A stretch of DNA of 16,198 nucleotides from Campylobacteraceae bacterium. GTDB lineage: Bacteria > Campylobacterota > Campylobacteria > Campylobacterales > Sulfurospirillaceae. Location of the stretch: contig JAFLKZ010000013.1 of NCBI GenBank assembly GCA_019162915.1, positions 11,762-27,959 of the forward strand. Reading direction: 5' to 3'. Shown here piece by piece: positions 7,264 to 14,234 of the stretch. The notes beneath the pieces are model-generated. The model was not told where the DNA came from. It saw only the letters and a program-made list of their open reading frames with translations, and did no database searches. Positions within the stretch are counted from its first letter, which is position 1. Each line of letters starts with the position of its first letter. A program made the position numbers and the translations under genes.

Positions 7264-7333
7264 ATTAAACTTCCTAAAGCGTTGCTCTCTTCTAAAAATT
7301 CTTACATGTAAACAACGCTTTAGAAAATTTAAT
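7264..7333. repeat. Long imperfect inverted repeat / stem-loop in the htpG leader
   Basis: ATTAAA (7264-7269) plus CTAAAGCGTTG (7274-7284) pair with CAACGCTTTAG (7313-7323) plus TTTAAT (7328-7333): 19 of 21 positions match, the inner 11 perfectly. The 28-base loop holds a TTACATGTAA palindrome. The structure fills nearly the whole 91-base gap and ends just before the htpG ribosome site. No T-run follows the stem, so it is not a standard terminator. It could be an mRNA leader structure controlling HtpG translation, a processing site between crcB and htpG, or an operator. I find no convincing promoter in the gap. Confidence 0.6.
7302..7311. repeat. TTACATGTAA palindrome copy 2
   Basis: An exact copy of the recurrent 10-base palindrome, located in the loop of the htpG leader stem, between genes. 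The flanks read C before and AC after. Confidence 0.85.
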
Positions 7334-7347
7334 TAAAAGGAAAAATC

Positions 7348-9219
7348 ATGTCAAAACATCAATTTCAAACCGAAGTCTCCCAGCTCTTAGACCTTATGAT
7401 TCACTCTTTATACTCTAATAAAGAGATTTTTTTACGCGAACTTATCTCTAATAGTTCTGATGCGCTTGATAAATTGAACTATCTTACCCTAACCGATGAA
7501 AAATATAAAATTCTTTCATACCAACCACGTATCGATATTGCTATCAATAAAGAACTTAAAACGCTTACACTTAGCGATAATGGTATCGGAATGAATGAAG
7601 AAGACTTGGTAGAAAATCTAGGAACCATTGCTAAAAGTGGTACAAAATCTTTTTTACAAAACCTCAGTGGCGATAACAAAAAAGACTCTTCACTTATCGG
7701 TCAATTTGGTGTAGGTTTTTACTCAGCTTTCATGGTTGCCAATAAAATCGAAGTCATCAGCCGTAAAGCACTCGAAGATAAAGCCTTTATGTGGAGTAGT
7801 GAGGCAGGCGGAGAGTACGACATCAGCGAAACGACCAAAGAGAGTCATGGAACGTCTATTACTCTCTATCTTAAAGAAGATGAGTTAGAATTTTTAGAAT
7901 TTTTCCGTGTGCAAGCCGTTATCAAAAAATACTCAAATCATATTCCTTTTGCTATCTTCATGGATAAAGAAGAAAAAGAATTTGATGAAGAAACCAAAGA
8001 ATCTAAAAGTGAAATTAAAAACGTCCAAATCAATAAAGCAAGTGCCCTTTGGACAATCGCAAAAAGCCAAATTAAACCTGATGAATACAAAGATTTTTAC
8101 AAGCAAATCTCTCACGACAGCGAAGATCCAACCCTTTGGAGTCACACCAAAGCGGAAGGAAAATTTGAATACACCACTCTTTTTTATATCCCATCAACGC
8201 CTCCTATGGACCTTTTTAGAATGGATTACAAACCAGGTGTTAAACTTTACGTTAAACGTGTCTTTATCACTGATGATGAAAAAGAACTTTTGCCAACCTA
8301 TCTTCGTTTTGTAAAAGGTATTATCGATGCGGAAGATTTACCGCTTAATGTGAGTCGTGAGATTTTACAACAAAATAAAATCCTTGATTCCATCAAAAAA
8401 GCTTCTGTTAAAAAGATTTTGAGTGAACTTAAAAACCTCAAAGAAAAAGATGGAGAGAAGTATCTTGCCTTTTATAAAAACTTTGGACGTGTACTAAAAG
8501 AGGGACTATATGGTGACTATGAGAACAAAGAAGCACTACTTGATTTAGCGCTTTTCAAATCCAGTAAACGTGATGGTTTAGTAAGTCTTAAAGAGTACAA
8601 AGAAGGTATGGGAGAAGATCAAAAAAGTATCTATTACATCACAGGCGAAAATGAAAGAATCTTAAAAAATTCTCCCCTCATCGAGCAATTTAAAGCTAAA
8701 AATATAGAAGTGTTGCTCCTTGATGAAGAAGTCGATGCTATCGTCATCCCAATGGTAGGAGAGTATGATAAAACACCTATCAAACCAGTCAATAACTCAG
8801 ATATCGACGAAGAAATCAAAGAAGACACTACCAAAACAGAAGAAAATGAGAAAACTTATAAAGAGATGCTTATCAAGATGAAAGAGCTTTTAAAAGACGA
8901 TGTGAAAGATGTTAAAATTTCTGGTCGATTAAGTGATTCTCCATCATGCCTTATTTACGATAAAAATGACCCAGATTTCCAGATGCAACAAATGCTTAAA
9001 CAGATGGGACAAGATAACCTTCCAAGTGTGAAACCTATTCTTGAGATTAACCCAGACCATGAGATTTTTACAAAACTTATGGAAAAAAATGACTTTTCAC
9101 AACTTCAAGATATCGCGTATCTTTTGCTTGACCAAGCTAAACTACAAGAGGGAATGAAGATAGAAGATATCTCAGCTTTTGCTAAAAGACTCAATAGATT
9201 TATCGCTAAAGCGCTTTAA
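7348..9219 (+). CDS. htpG: Molecular chaperone HtpG (bacterial Hsp90)
   Basis: Cytoplasmic ATP-dependent chaperone, homodimeric, acting late in protein folding and during stress. 623 residues, the usual length. The GHKL ATPase domain shows ELISNSSDAL (31-40, with Glu31, Asn35, Asp38), DNGIGM (77-82), GTIAKSGTKSF (92-102, lid) and GQFGVGFYSAF (118-128); HGTSITLYL closes it. The middle domain holds PMDLFRMDY and the catalytic-arginine loop LPLNVSREILQQNK. The C-terminal dimerisation domain has the typical RLSDSPSCLI and the MQQMLKQMG stretch. AAGGA (7337-7341) is six bases before the ATG. It is preceded by a strong inverted repeat and ends six bases before a bidirectional hairpin. No HAIR-like or CIRCE element is visible upstream. 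Confidence 0.97.
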   Translation: MSKHQFQTEVSQLLDLMIHSLYSNKEIFLRELISNSSDALDKLNYLTLTDEKYKILSYQPRIDIAINKELKTLTLSDNGIGMNEEDLVENLGTIAKSGTKSFLQNLSGDNKKDSSLIGQFGVGFYSAFMVANKIEVISRKALEDKAFMWSSEAGGEYDISETTKESHGTSITLYLKEDELEFLEFFRVQAVIKKYSNHIPFAIFMDKEEKEFDEETKESKSEIKNVQINKASALWTIAKSQIKPDEYKDFYKQISHDSEDPTLWSHTKAEGKFEYTTLFYIPSTPPMDLFRMDYKPGVKLYVKRVFITDDEKELLPTYLRFVKGIIDAEDLPLNVSREILQQNKILDSIKKASVKKILSELKNLKEKDGEKYLAFYKNFGRVLKEGLYGDYENKEALLDLALFKSSKRDGLVSLKEYKEGMGEDQKSIYYITGENERILKNSPLIEQFKAKNIEVLLLDEEVDAIVIPMVGEYDKTPIKPVNNSDIDEEIKEDTTKTEENEKTYKEMLIKMKELLKDDVKDVKISGRLSDSPSCLIYDKNDPDFQMQQMLKQMGQDNLPSVKPILEINPDHEIFTKLMEKNDFSQLQDIAYLLLDQAKLQEGMKIEDISAFAKRLNRFIAKAL

Positions 9220-9226
9220 AACATCT

Positions 9227-9236
9227 TTACATGTAA
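9227..9236. repeat. TTACATGTAA palindrome copy 3
   Basis: Left-arm copy in the htpG/DUF255 hairpin, intergenic, preceded by CT and followed by GGG. Confidence 0.85.
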
Positions 9237-9248
9237 GGGATTTAACCC

Positions 9249-9258
9249 TTACATGTAA
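9249..9258. repeat. TTACATGTAA palindrome copy 4, supplies a stop codon
   Basis: Right-arm copy in the hairpin. On the minus strand it is read T-TAC-ATG-TAA, giving the final Tyr and Met codons and the stop of the DUF255 gene. Confidence 0.85.
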
Positions 9259-11003
9259 AGTAAAACACTCTTAATGGCTTCAGGATAGGCGTGAGGATAT
9301 TTTTTTAAACTACCTGCTACATTTTCTAACATCATGGTTGCCTTTACATGTAAAGCATTATCATGGTTCAGTTTTGAAAGTTCAAAGATATTTTTAATCA
9401 TCACCGCCATGGCACTTTTATAACTACTATCTTCCAATGGCGCTTTTGCCTTAAAAGCTTTATCTGAGAGATACCAAATACCATTTGTATAAAACTTAAC
9501 CATAGCTTCATCACTCAAAAGAACAGCCAGTTCAAGGTATTTTTTTTCATCTATTTCATTCGAAGCAATGATGAGAGCTTCTATTAAAAAGGCATAATCT
9601 TCCAAAAGTGCTTCTACTTTTAAAGTGCCACCCAATACCAATTGATGGTATAAAACACCCTTTACATGTAAACGCGCACAAAGCGTATCCAGTACATTTT
9701 GGGCTTTTGCTGTATAGCATTTTTCAATCTTTCCTGCTTCAAAAAGTGCTGTTACCATCAATGCATTCCAAGACGTTAAAACTTTCGTATCGATAAAAGG
9801 ATAAGCTATCCCTTGACGCAACTCTTTAAGTAATTTAAACGCTTCTTCGATTTTTGGTGGTTTTGGAGATTCAATATTGATACAAGGGTTAGAAAGCCCA
9901 TCTTCAAAATTTCCAGCTTTAGTAATGCTAAAATATGCCAATACTACTTCTGCTTCATTATCATCAAATCCATGGTTAAGTAACCATTCTTTTGCCTCTT
10001 GATACTTAAAAACAAAGTATTTTCCCTCATCCCCTTCACTATCTGCGTCACTTGCACTCAGATAAAGTCCTTCTTTTAAAAACCGCTCATCCATCGCTTC
10101 GATACATCGCTCAAACGTCTCTTTAAAAAGCGGTTTAGGACTTACCCCATAAAGCTTGGCACACACCTCTATGAGTTCAGCATTAGTATAAAGCATCTTT
10201 TCAAAATGAGGAATTACCCACGCTGCATCGACACTATAACGGTAAAATCCACCTTCTATCTGGTCAAATATACCGCCACTCGCCATAGCTTCTATCGCAT
10301 CTTCACTCATATATAAAGCTTCTAAAGAGCCTGTTTGCTTGTAAATATCAATGAGCGTATTAAAAGTAGAGGCATGGGGAAACTTTGGAGCAGTGCCGAT
10401 ACCTTTGTATACATCATCAAAACTTGCTTTGACATTTGCTACAAAAACATCTATCACACTTTTATCAATATGTTCTTTTTGTTCAAAACTATGCTCAAAA
10501 TATTTAATGGCGTCTTCAATGCTTTTGGCACTCTTTTGAATCTCTTCAAATTCATTATGAAATTTATCTTTGATAAAAGTCACCAAATCTCGAAATCCCA
10601 TTCTACCATTGGCACTCAACGGAGGTAGATACGTAGCTGCAAAAATAACTTTTTGATCAGGTGTCATAATCATACTCAAAGGCCACCCACCAGAGCGTTT
10701 GGTCAATAAATAATGAATGTCTTGATAGTACTTATCCACATCAGGCATCTCTTCACGGTCTACTTTAATACTCACATAATTGGCATTTAAAAGTGAAGCA
10801 GAGACTTCATCTTCAAATGTTTCCCGCTCCATGACATGGCACCAGTGGCAGGTACTATAACCGATGGAGAGAAAGATAAGTTTATTTTCGTTTTTAGCTT
10901 TTTCAAATGCGGCCGCATTCCACGCCATCCAATTAACGGGATTATGCGCATGTTGTTGAAGATAAGGTGAATCTTCATGAATTAATTCATTGCTTTTTTT
11001 CAT
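9249..11003 (-). CDS. DUF255 / YyaL-like thioredoxin-fold protein
   Basis: Member of the widespread family that includes B. subtilis YyaL and human SPATA20: an N-terminal thioredoxin-like domain joined to a six-hairpin (alpha/alpha) barrel resembling sugar epimerases. Visible: opening LIHEDSPYLQQHAHNPVNW (7-25), redox motif CHWC (Cys52, Cys55) followed by HVMERETFED, KVDREEMPDVDKYY, GGWPLSMIMTP, and in the barrel GGIFDQIEGGFYRYSVD, HFEKMLYTNAEL and LTSWNALM. The biochemical role of the family is not settled. No signal peptide, so cytoplasmic. At 584 residues it is shorter than the ~650-690 I expect; the shortfall seems to be at the C-terminus, which ends inside a palindrome. Two internal TTACATGTAA copies encode LHV. 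Overlaps the exported rhodanese by ATGA, so the two are translated together and a shared sulfur/redox role is plausible but inferred. Confidence 0.88.
   Translation of the reverse strand: MKKSNELIHEDSPYLQQHAHNPVNWMAWNAAAFEKAKNENKLIFLSIGYSTCHWCHVMERETFEDEVSASLLNANYVSIKVDREEMPDVDKYYQDIHYLLTKRSGGWPLSMIMTPDQKVIFAATYLPPLSANGRMGFRDLVTFIKDKFHNEFEEIQKSAKSIEDAIKYFEHSFEQKEHIDKSVIDVFVANVKASFDDVYKGIGTAPKFPHASTFNTLIDIYKQTGSLEALYMSEDAIEAMASGGIFDQIEGGFYRYSVDAAWVIPHFEKMLYTNAELIEVCAKLYGVSPKPLFKETFERCIEAMDERFLKEGLYLSASDADSEGDEGKYFVFKYQEAKEWLLNHGFDDNEAEVVLAYFSITKAGNFEDGLSNPCINIESPKPPKIEEAFKLLKELRQGIAYPFIDTKVLTSWNALMVTALFEAGKIEKCYTAKAQNVLDTLCARLHVKGVLYHQLVLGGTLKVEALLEDYAFLIEALIIASNEIDEKKYLELAVLLSDEAMVKFYTNGIWYLSDKAFKAKAPLEDSSYKSAMAVMIKNIFELSKLNHDNALHVKATMMLENVAGSLKKYPHAYPEAIKSVLLYM
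9344..9353. repeat. TTACATGTAA palindrome copy 5
   Basis: Inside the DUF255 gene, read on the minus strand as TTA-CAT-GTA (Leu-His-Val, followed by Lys). The extended match is CTTTACATGTAAAG, the full apparent consensus. Confidence 0.85.
9662..9671. repeat. TTACATGTAA palindrome copy 6
   Basis: Inside the DUF255 gene, again encoding Leu-His-Val-Lys on the minus strand, but in a different part of the protein (RLHVKGV) unrelated to the copy at 9344. Confidence 0.85.
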
Positions 11004-11392
11004 GGTTTATACTTTTCAAGCACATAACCTTGTGACATCAACTTTTTAATACCACCTTTAAGATCAACCACTTTATAACCATTTTTAGAGAGCAAATCGC
11101 TTACCGCAGAAGTTCGATTGCCTGTTCGACAAATCAGTGCAAACTCTCTATCTTTTTTAACATGTCGATTGAGTTGTTCTAAAAAAGCATCAGCATTGTA
11201 GCGACCTTGTTCATCAAAAAAAGTCAAAGTAATGGAATTTTCAACAATACCTGTCTCTTTCCATTCAGGCTCAGTTCTAATATCGATGATTTTAATACCA
11301 CTTTTAACAATCTCTTCGCTCACATCAACACGTCTTAATTCTGCAAACAAAAAAGTTGAAAATAAAACTAAAATTAACAGTAATTTATTCAT
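11000..11392 (-). CDS. Exported single-domain rhodanese
   Basis: Rhodanese-fold protein that would carry sulfur as a persulfide on a cysteine. The 130-residue product has a signal peptide (LLLILVLFSTFLFA, cleavage near residue 17-18) and one rhodanese domain: IIDIRTEPEW (35-44), the active loop CRTGNR (Cys88-Arg93) followed by TSAVSDLLSKNGY, and a final DLKGGIKKLMSQGY. The catalytic Cys is present, so it is probably active, in the periplasm. GAGGAG (11398-11403) is five bases before the ATG. A possible -10, TAGAAT (minus strand, 11422-11417), lies upstream with no -35. Its stop overlaps the DUF255 start. Sulfur-metabolising Campylobacterota often carry several such proteins; the substrate here is unknown. 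Confidence 0.9.
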   Translation of the reverse strand: MNKLLLILVLFSTFLFAELRRVDVSEEIVKSGIKIIDIRTEPEWKETGIVENSITLTFFDEQGRYNADAFLEQLNRHVKKDREFALICRTGNRTSAVSDLLSKNGYKVVDLKGGIKKLMSQGYVLEKYKP

Positions 11393-11457
11393 AATGACTC
11401 CTCAATAATTTAGTCAATTCTATCTTTTTTGTTTTACCCTTGGCTTTAAAAAATTTC

Positions 11458-13485
11458 CTAATGTGCCAACCCAGCTTCTACTAAAAAAGGTGAGTGAATA
11501 TAAGAAATCTTTTTAATTTTATCGTACTTGGCATAGGAGAGATAAAGCATATCTTTTGCCCTTGTCGTTGCGACATAAAAAAGACGTCGCTCCTCTTCCA
11601 AGCTTCCTCCTTTTTGCATCAACTTTCGATTAGGAAACCTTCCATCCATTAAGTCGATGACATAAACTTCTTTAAATTCAAGCCCTTTACTTGCATGAAC
11701 ACTCAGTAAATTTACCCCCTCACCTTCACTCATTTCATTGCTACCAAGGGTTAACGCATTTAAAAATCGCTCATTTGAGGCATAACCAAGGGCTAAATCT
11801 TTCAGTAAATGACCCTTTCTAAAAATTCTACCACGTGCTTCTTGCTTTTCATTTTCATCCACACTGCCATCTTTTTTAATAACTCTTTTGGTTGCTAAAA
11901 TTTCAGCGATGGCACTAAATACTTCTGAACTCAGCACATGGTTCACAAATGTTTGAGGATTTTTAATGCGTGTTGAGTGCTTCATAAACTTATAAAAATG
12001 GTGCAGAAATTTTGCACCATCTGTATTGAGTCTAGGATGCTTCAAAATGGGATTGGATAAAAAAGTCTCTTCAAAACCAAGATTGTAAAACCGACTGACA
12101 CTTCCAAAGTCATGAATATCATCAAAAAGTCCCAATTGATGGTTTTTGGCACGTTTTTTAAATAACTCATCCACCGATTTGGGGTGAAAAAAGCCTTGAT
12201 AGATATTGCCCTCACCTAGTTTAAAAAGTGCATCAAAAAGCTCTTTTGAAAGCGAACTTCCCACGCCTTTGGCATACTCAAACACGTGTATAAATGCCAT
12301 CATATCTTTGGGATTAACAACTACACTAATGAGATCCAACATCGCTTTGACTTCATACGCATCAAAGAAACTGGTTCCGCCTTTACGTTTACATGTAAGC
12401 CCTTGTTCCCTTAAAGTCGCTTCTATTCCATCTGCACTAGAGTTATTTCTAAAAATAACCGCGATATCATCTTGGTGACAAGTTGAGACTTTTATCATCG
12501 AAGAAATAGCCTGATACTGATAAAAAAGCTCATCATAAATTAATAATTTAGGAGGTTCAAACTCACCATTCCGTGTCACTTCGAGTCTTTTTTCATACAA
12601 CCTTGGATTTTTCTCGATGACTCTATTAGCAAGGGATAAAATCTTATTAGATGAGCGATAATTTTTATTGAGAGTAAAGACTTGCGCATCGTCATAACGA
12701 GTGGCAAATGAACCTATAATGTCAATATTTGCACCATTAAACGCATAAATACTCTGGTCATAATCCCCAACGCAAAAGAGTGATTTTGACTCGAAAGCGT
12801 CTATTAAAGAGCCTTGAAGGGTATTGGTATCTTGATATTCATCGATTAAAATTTCATCGTATGAAATCTCATGAGTTGATTTAAGAGCTTCTCGCATAAA
12901 AATCAAAAGATCATTAAAATCCACATAACCAAACTCTTTTTTAAGCTCACAAAACTCTTCAAAAATATCTTCGTAAATATCAAAATAAGCGCCATGTTCA
13001 CTGTCATTTTCCGCTAACCAATCTGAAAAACTAAGACTTATCGTACTGTTTTGGTAAAGTGAAAAGATATCATAAAGATACGCCGCACTATAAGGCTTGG
13101 CTGAGCTTTCTATCTGGTCAAAGCGTCTTCGCTCAACGATACTTTTGAGTAAAATTTTTAAATCTTTGGGTTGTTTTAAAACTATCTTATGCCCTAATTT
13201 TTTGAGTAACCGATAACTTACGGCATGAAATGTACCTGCTTCGATTTGAGAAGTGATAGCTTTGCCAAAAAAAACACTCACACGCTCCACCATTTCAGCG
13301 GCAGCTTTATTAGTAAAGGTCAAAAGCAAAATATTTGAGGGGTGAACCCCTTTTTGGATAAGATAAGCTATGCGTGCAACGATAGTCGATGTTTTACCTG
13401 TTCCTGCACTTGCGATGATAAGGTTGTGTCCCAGTGGAGCTATAGCAGCTAAATTTTGTTCGTTATTGAGTCGACTAAGAGGCAT
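11458..13485 (-). CDS. UvrD/Rep/PcrA-family superfamily 1 DNA helicase
   Basis: ATP-dependent 3'-5' DNA helicase, 675 residues, cytoplasmic. All SF1A motifs are visible: Q-motif LNNEQ (6-10), Walker A ASAGTGKT (25-32), Ia LLLTFTNKAAAEM (53-65), II LIDEYQDTN (213-221), III GDYDQSIYAFNGA (240-252), IV NYRSS (275-279), V VHASKGLEF (596-604) and VI EERRLFYVATTRA (631-643). It lacks AddA/RecB nuclease additions. The family includes Rep, UvrD and PcrA, with roles in replication restart and repair, and I cannot place it with certainty; in C. jejuni two such helicases exist. AGGA lies six bases before the ATG. One TTACATGTAA palindrome sits inside, read as Thr-Cys-Lys. Followed by the rhodanese gene after 65 bases. 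Confidence 0.92.
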   Translation of the reverse strand: MPLSRLNNEQNLAAIAPLGHNLIIASAGTGKTSTIVARIAYLIQKGVHPSNILLLTFTNKAAAEMVERVSVFFGKAITSQIEAGTFHAVSYRLLKKLGHKIVLKQPKDLKILLKSIVERRRFDQIESSAKPYSAAYLYDIFSLYQNSTISLSFSDWLAENDSEHGAYFDIYEDIFEEFCELKKEFGYVDFNDLLIFMREALKSTHEISYDEILIDEYQDTNTLQGSLIDAFESKSLFCVGDYDQSIYAFNGANIDIIGSFATRYDDAQVFTLNKNYRSSNKILSLANRVIEKNPRLYEKRLEVTRNGEFEPPKLLIYDELFYQYQAISSMIKVSTCHQDDIAVIFRNNSSADGIEATLREQGLTCKRKGGTSFFDAYEVKAMLDLISVVVNPKDMMAFIHVFEYAKGVGSSLSKELFDALFKLGEGNIYQGFFHPKSVDELFKKRAKNHQLGLFDDIHDFGSVSRFYNLGFEETFLSNPILKHPRLNTDGAKFLHHFYKFMKHSTRIKNPQTFVNHVLSSEVFSAIAEILATKRVIKKDGSVDENEKQEARGRIFRKGHLLKDLALGYASNERFLNALTLGSNEMSEGEGVNLLSVHASKGLEFKEVYVIDLMDGRFPNRKLMQKGGSLEEERRLFYVATTRAKDMLYLSYAKYDKIKKISYIHSPFLVEAGLAH
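12389..12398. repeat. TTACATGTAA palindrome copy 7
   Basis: Inside the helicase gene, read on the minus strand as T-TAC-style offset CTT-ACA-TGT-AAA (Leu-Thr-Cys-Lys), a different frame from the other coding copies. Confidence 0.85.
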
Positions 13486-13568
13486 TAGTATCCTAAAGAA
13501 AAAATGAGAAAGAACATTCTAGTAGAATAGTCCCTAAGGTAAGGTAAAAGCAGACATGAATGATAAGT
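13486..13568. promoter_or_regulatory. Helicase upstream gap with 13-base palindrome
   Basis: An 83-base gap between the small periplasmic gene and the helicase. It holds ATTCTA-G-TAGAAT (13516-13528), a perfect 6-base inverted repeat around one base. Its minus-strand half TAGAAT is a plausible -10 box, about 40 bases before the helicase ATG, with no convincing -35. It may be a promoter for the helicase with an overlapping operator; the motif itself I do not recognise. Confidence 0.35.
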
Positions 13569-14102
13569 CTATAAATACCAATGTCTCTTTATCAATTTGC
13601 CATTTTTATACTCATCAATATAAACTTTTTTAGGTTCCTCTCCAACAAGATACAAAAGATAATCCACTTCTGGAGTCATAATCTGTACTTTTTTATCAAC
13701 GATTTCATAATGCCCTTGCGACAAACTTTCAAAAACTTTTGAAAGTACATGATCTGTCCTCGGAAGCTTCAATTCTTTAAGATTAATACCATCATGCATA
13801 AACTGATAAATAAGTTTTTTTTGCAAAACAAGCGTTGCAAAATAAGACCCACTTTCTCGATACTCTTCTGTAGAAACAAGATTTTTTACAACGTTACCCA
13901 AAGGATTAATCGCATCAACTTTAGCACATGCATCACCTATTGCTACTAAAATATTTTCATTTTTTTCATTATTAAATAAAAGTGCACCGCCTTGTAAGCA
14001 GACTTTTTCATAATTTTTTACTTCATAATCTTTCAAAACTTCATTATGTGAATAGGCATACATAACTTGAAAAAACATAAGTGATAGTAAAATAAATCTC
14101 AA
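13569..14102 (-). CDS. Small exported protein of unknown function
   Basis: About 177 residues with an N-terminal hydrophobic signal (RFILLSLMFFQVMYAYSH), so probably periplasmic. It has two cysteines after the signal, in KVCLQGGALLF and GDACAKVD, that could form a disulfide. The C-terminal part is polar with paired Lys/Glu strands (EEPKKVYIDEYKNGKLIKRHWYL). I recognise no domain. Start: AAAGGA (minus 14114-14109) is six bases before TTG at 14102-14100, which also begins right at the signal peptide, so I prefer it; the alternative is GTG at 14120, which has no ribosome site and adds six residues. A TATACT box lies upstream (14143-14138). It sits downstream of the HlyD gene on the same strand but seems to have its own promoter. 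Confidence 0.75.
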   Translation of the reverse strand: MRFILLSLMFFQVMYAYSHNEVLKDYEVKNYEKVCLQGGALLFNNEKNENILVAIGDACAKVDAINPLGNVVKNLVSTEEYRESGSYFATLVLQKKLIYQFMHDGINLKELKLPRTDHVLSKVFESLSQGHYEIVDKKVQIMTPEVDYLLYLVGEEPKKVYIDEYKNGKLIKRHWYL

Positions 14103-14137
14103 TTTCAATCCTTTGGACACTTTTGTATTTATAAATA

Positions 14138-14143
14138 AGTATA
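14138..14143 (-). promoter_or_regulatory. -10 box (TATACT) for the small periplasmic gene
   Basis: Minus-strand TATACT about 35 bases before the TTG start, preceded by AT-rich sequence with runs of T and no clear -35 box, as expected for this phylum. The 132-base gap 14103-14234 holds no other gene. A short, weak inverted repeat followed by T7 just after the HlyD gene could be a terminator, but pairing is poor. Confidence 0.4.
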
Positions 14144-14234
14144 CCTTAAAAAACTTTCAATTTTTTAATAGAACATCAAAAAAAGAAGTGCTTGTATCGT
14201 TCAGTGAATACACAAAAAATACATTATTGTGTAA

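Larger units (their letters stand above)
9225..9260. terminator. Perfect 15-bp hairpin between convergent htpG and DUF255 gene
   Basis: CTTTACATGTAAGGG (9225-9239), loop ATTTAA, then the exact complement CCCTTACATGTAAAG (9246-9260). It starts six bases after the htpG stop and covers the last four codons of the opposing gene, so it could end transcripts from both sides. Each arm carries a TTACATGTAA palindrome (9227-9236, 9249-9258), so each arm can also fold on itself. There is no good T-run on the plus side and only TTTT a few bases beyond on the minus side; termination efficiency is therefore uncertain. Confidence 0.65.

Noticed and set aside
7257..7347. HAIR or CIRCE heat-shock operator in front of htpG
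   Set aside because: The inverted repeat here has arms CTAAAGCGTTG/CAACGCTTTAG with a 28-base loop. It matches neither CTTGAGT-N7-ACTCAAG nor TTAGCACTC-N9-GAGTGCTAA.
7907..8314. 135-codon plus-strand open frame within htpG
   Set aside because: It is out of frame with clear Hsp90 motifs and has Lys/Leu/Ser-rich shadow composition and no ribosome site.
10335..10628. 97-codon plus-strand open frame opposite the DUF255 gene
   Set aside because: The minus frame here encodes conserved family sequence; the plus frame has no recognisable domain and no promoter or ribosome site.
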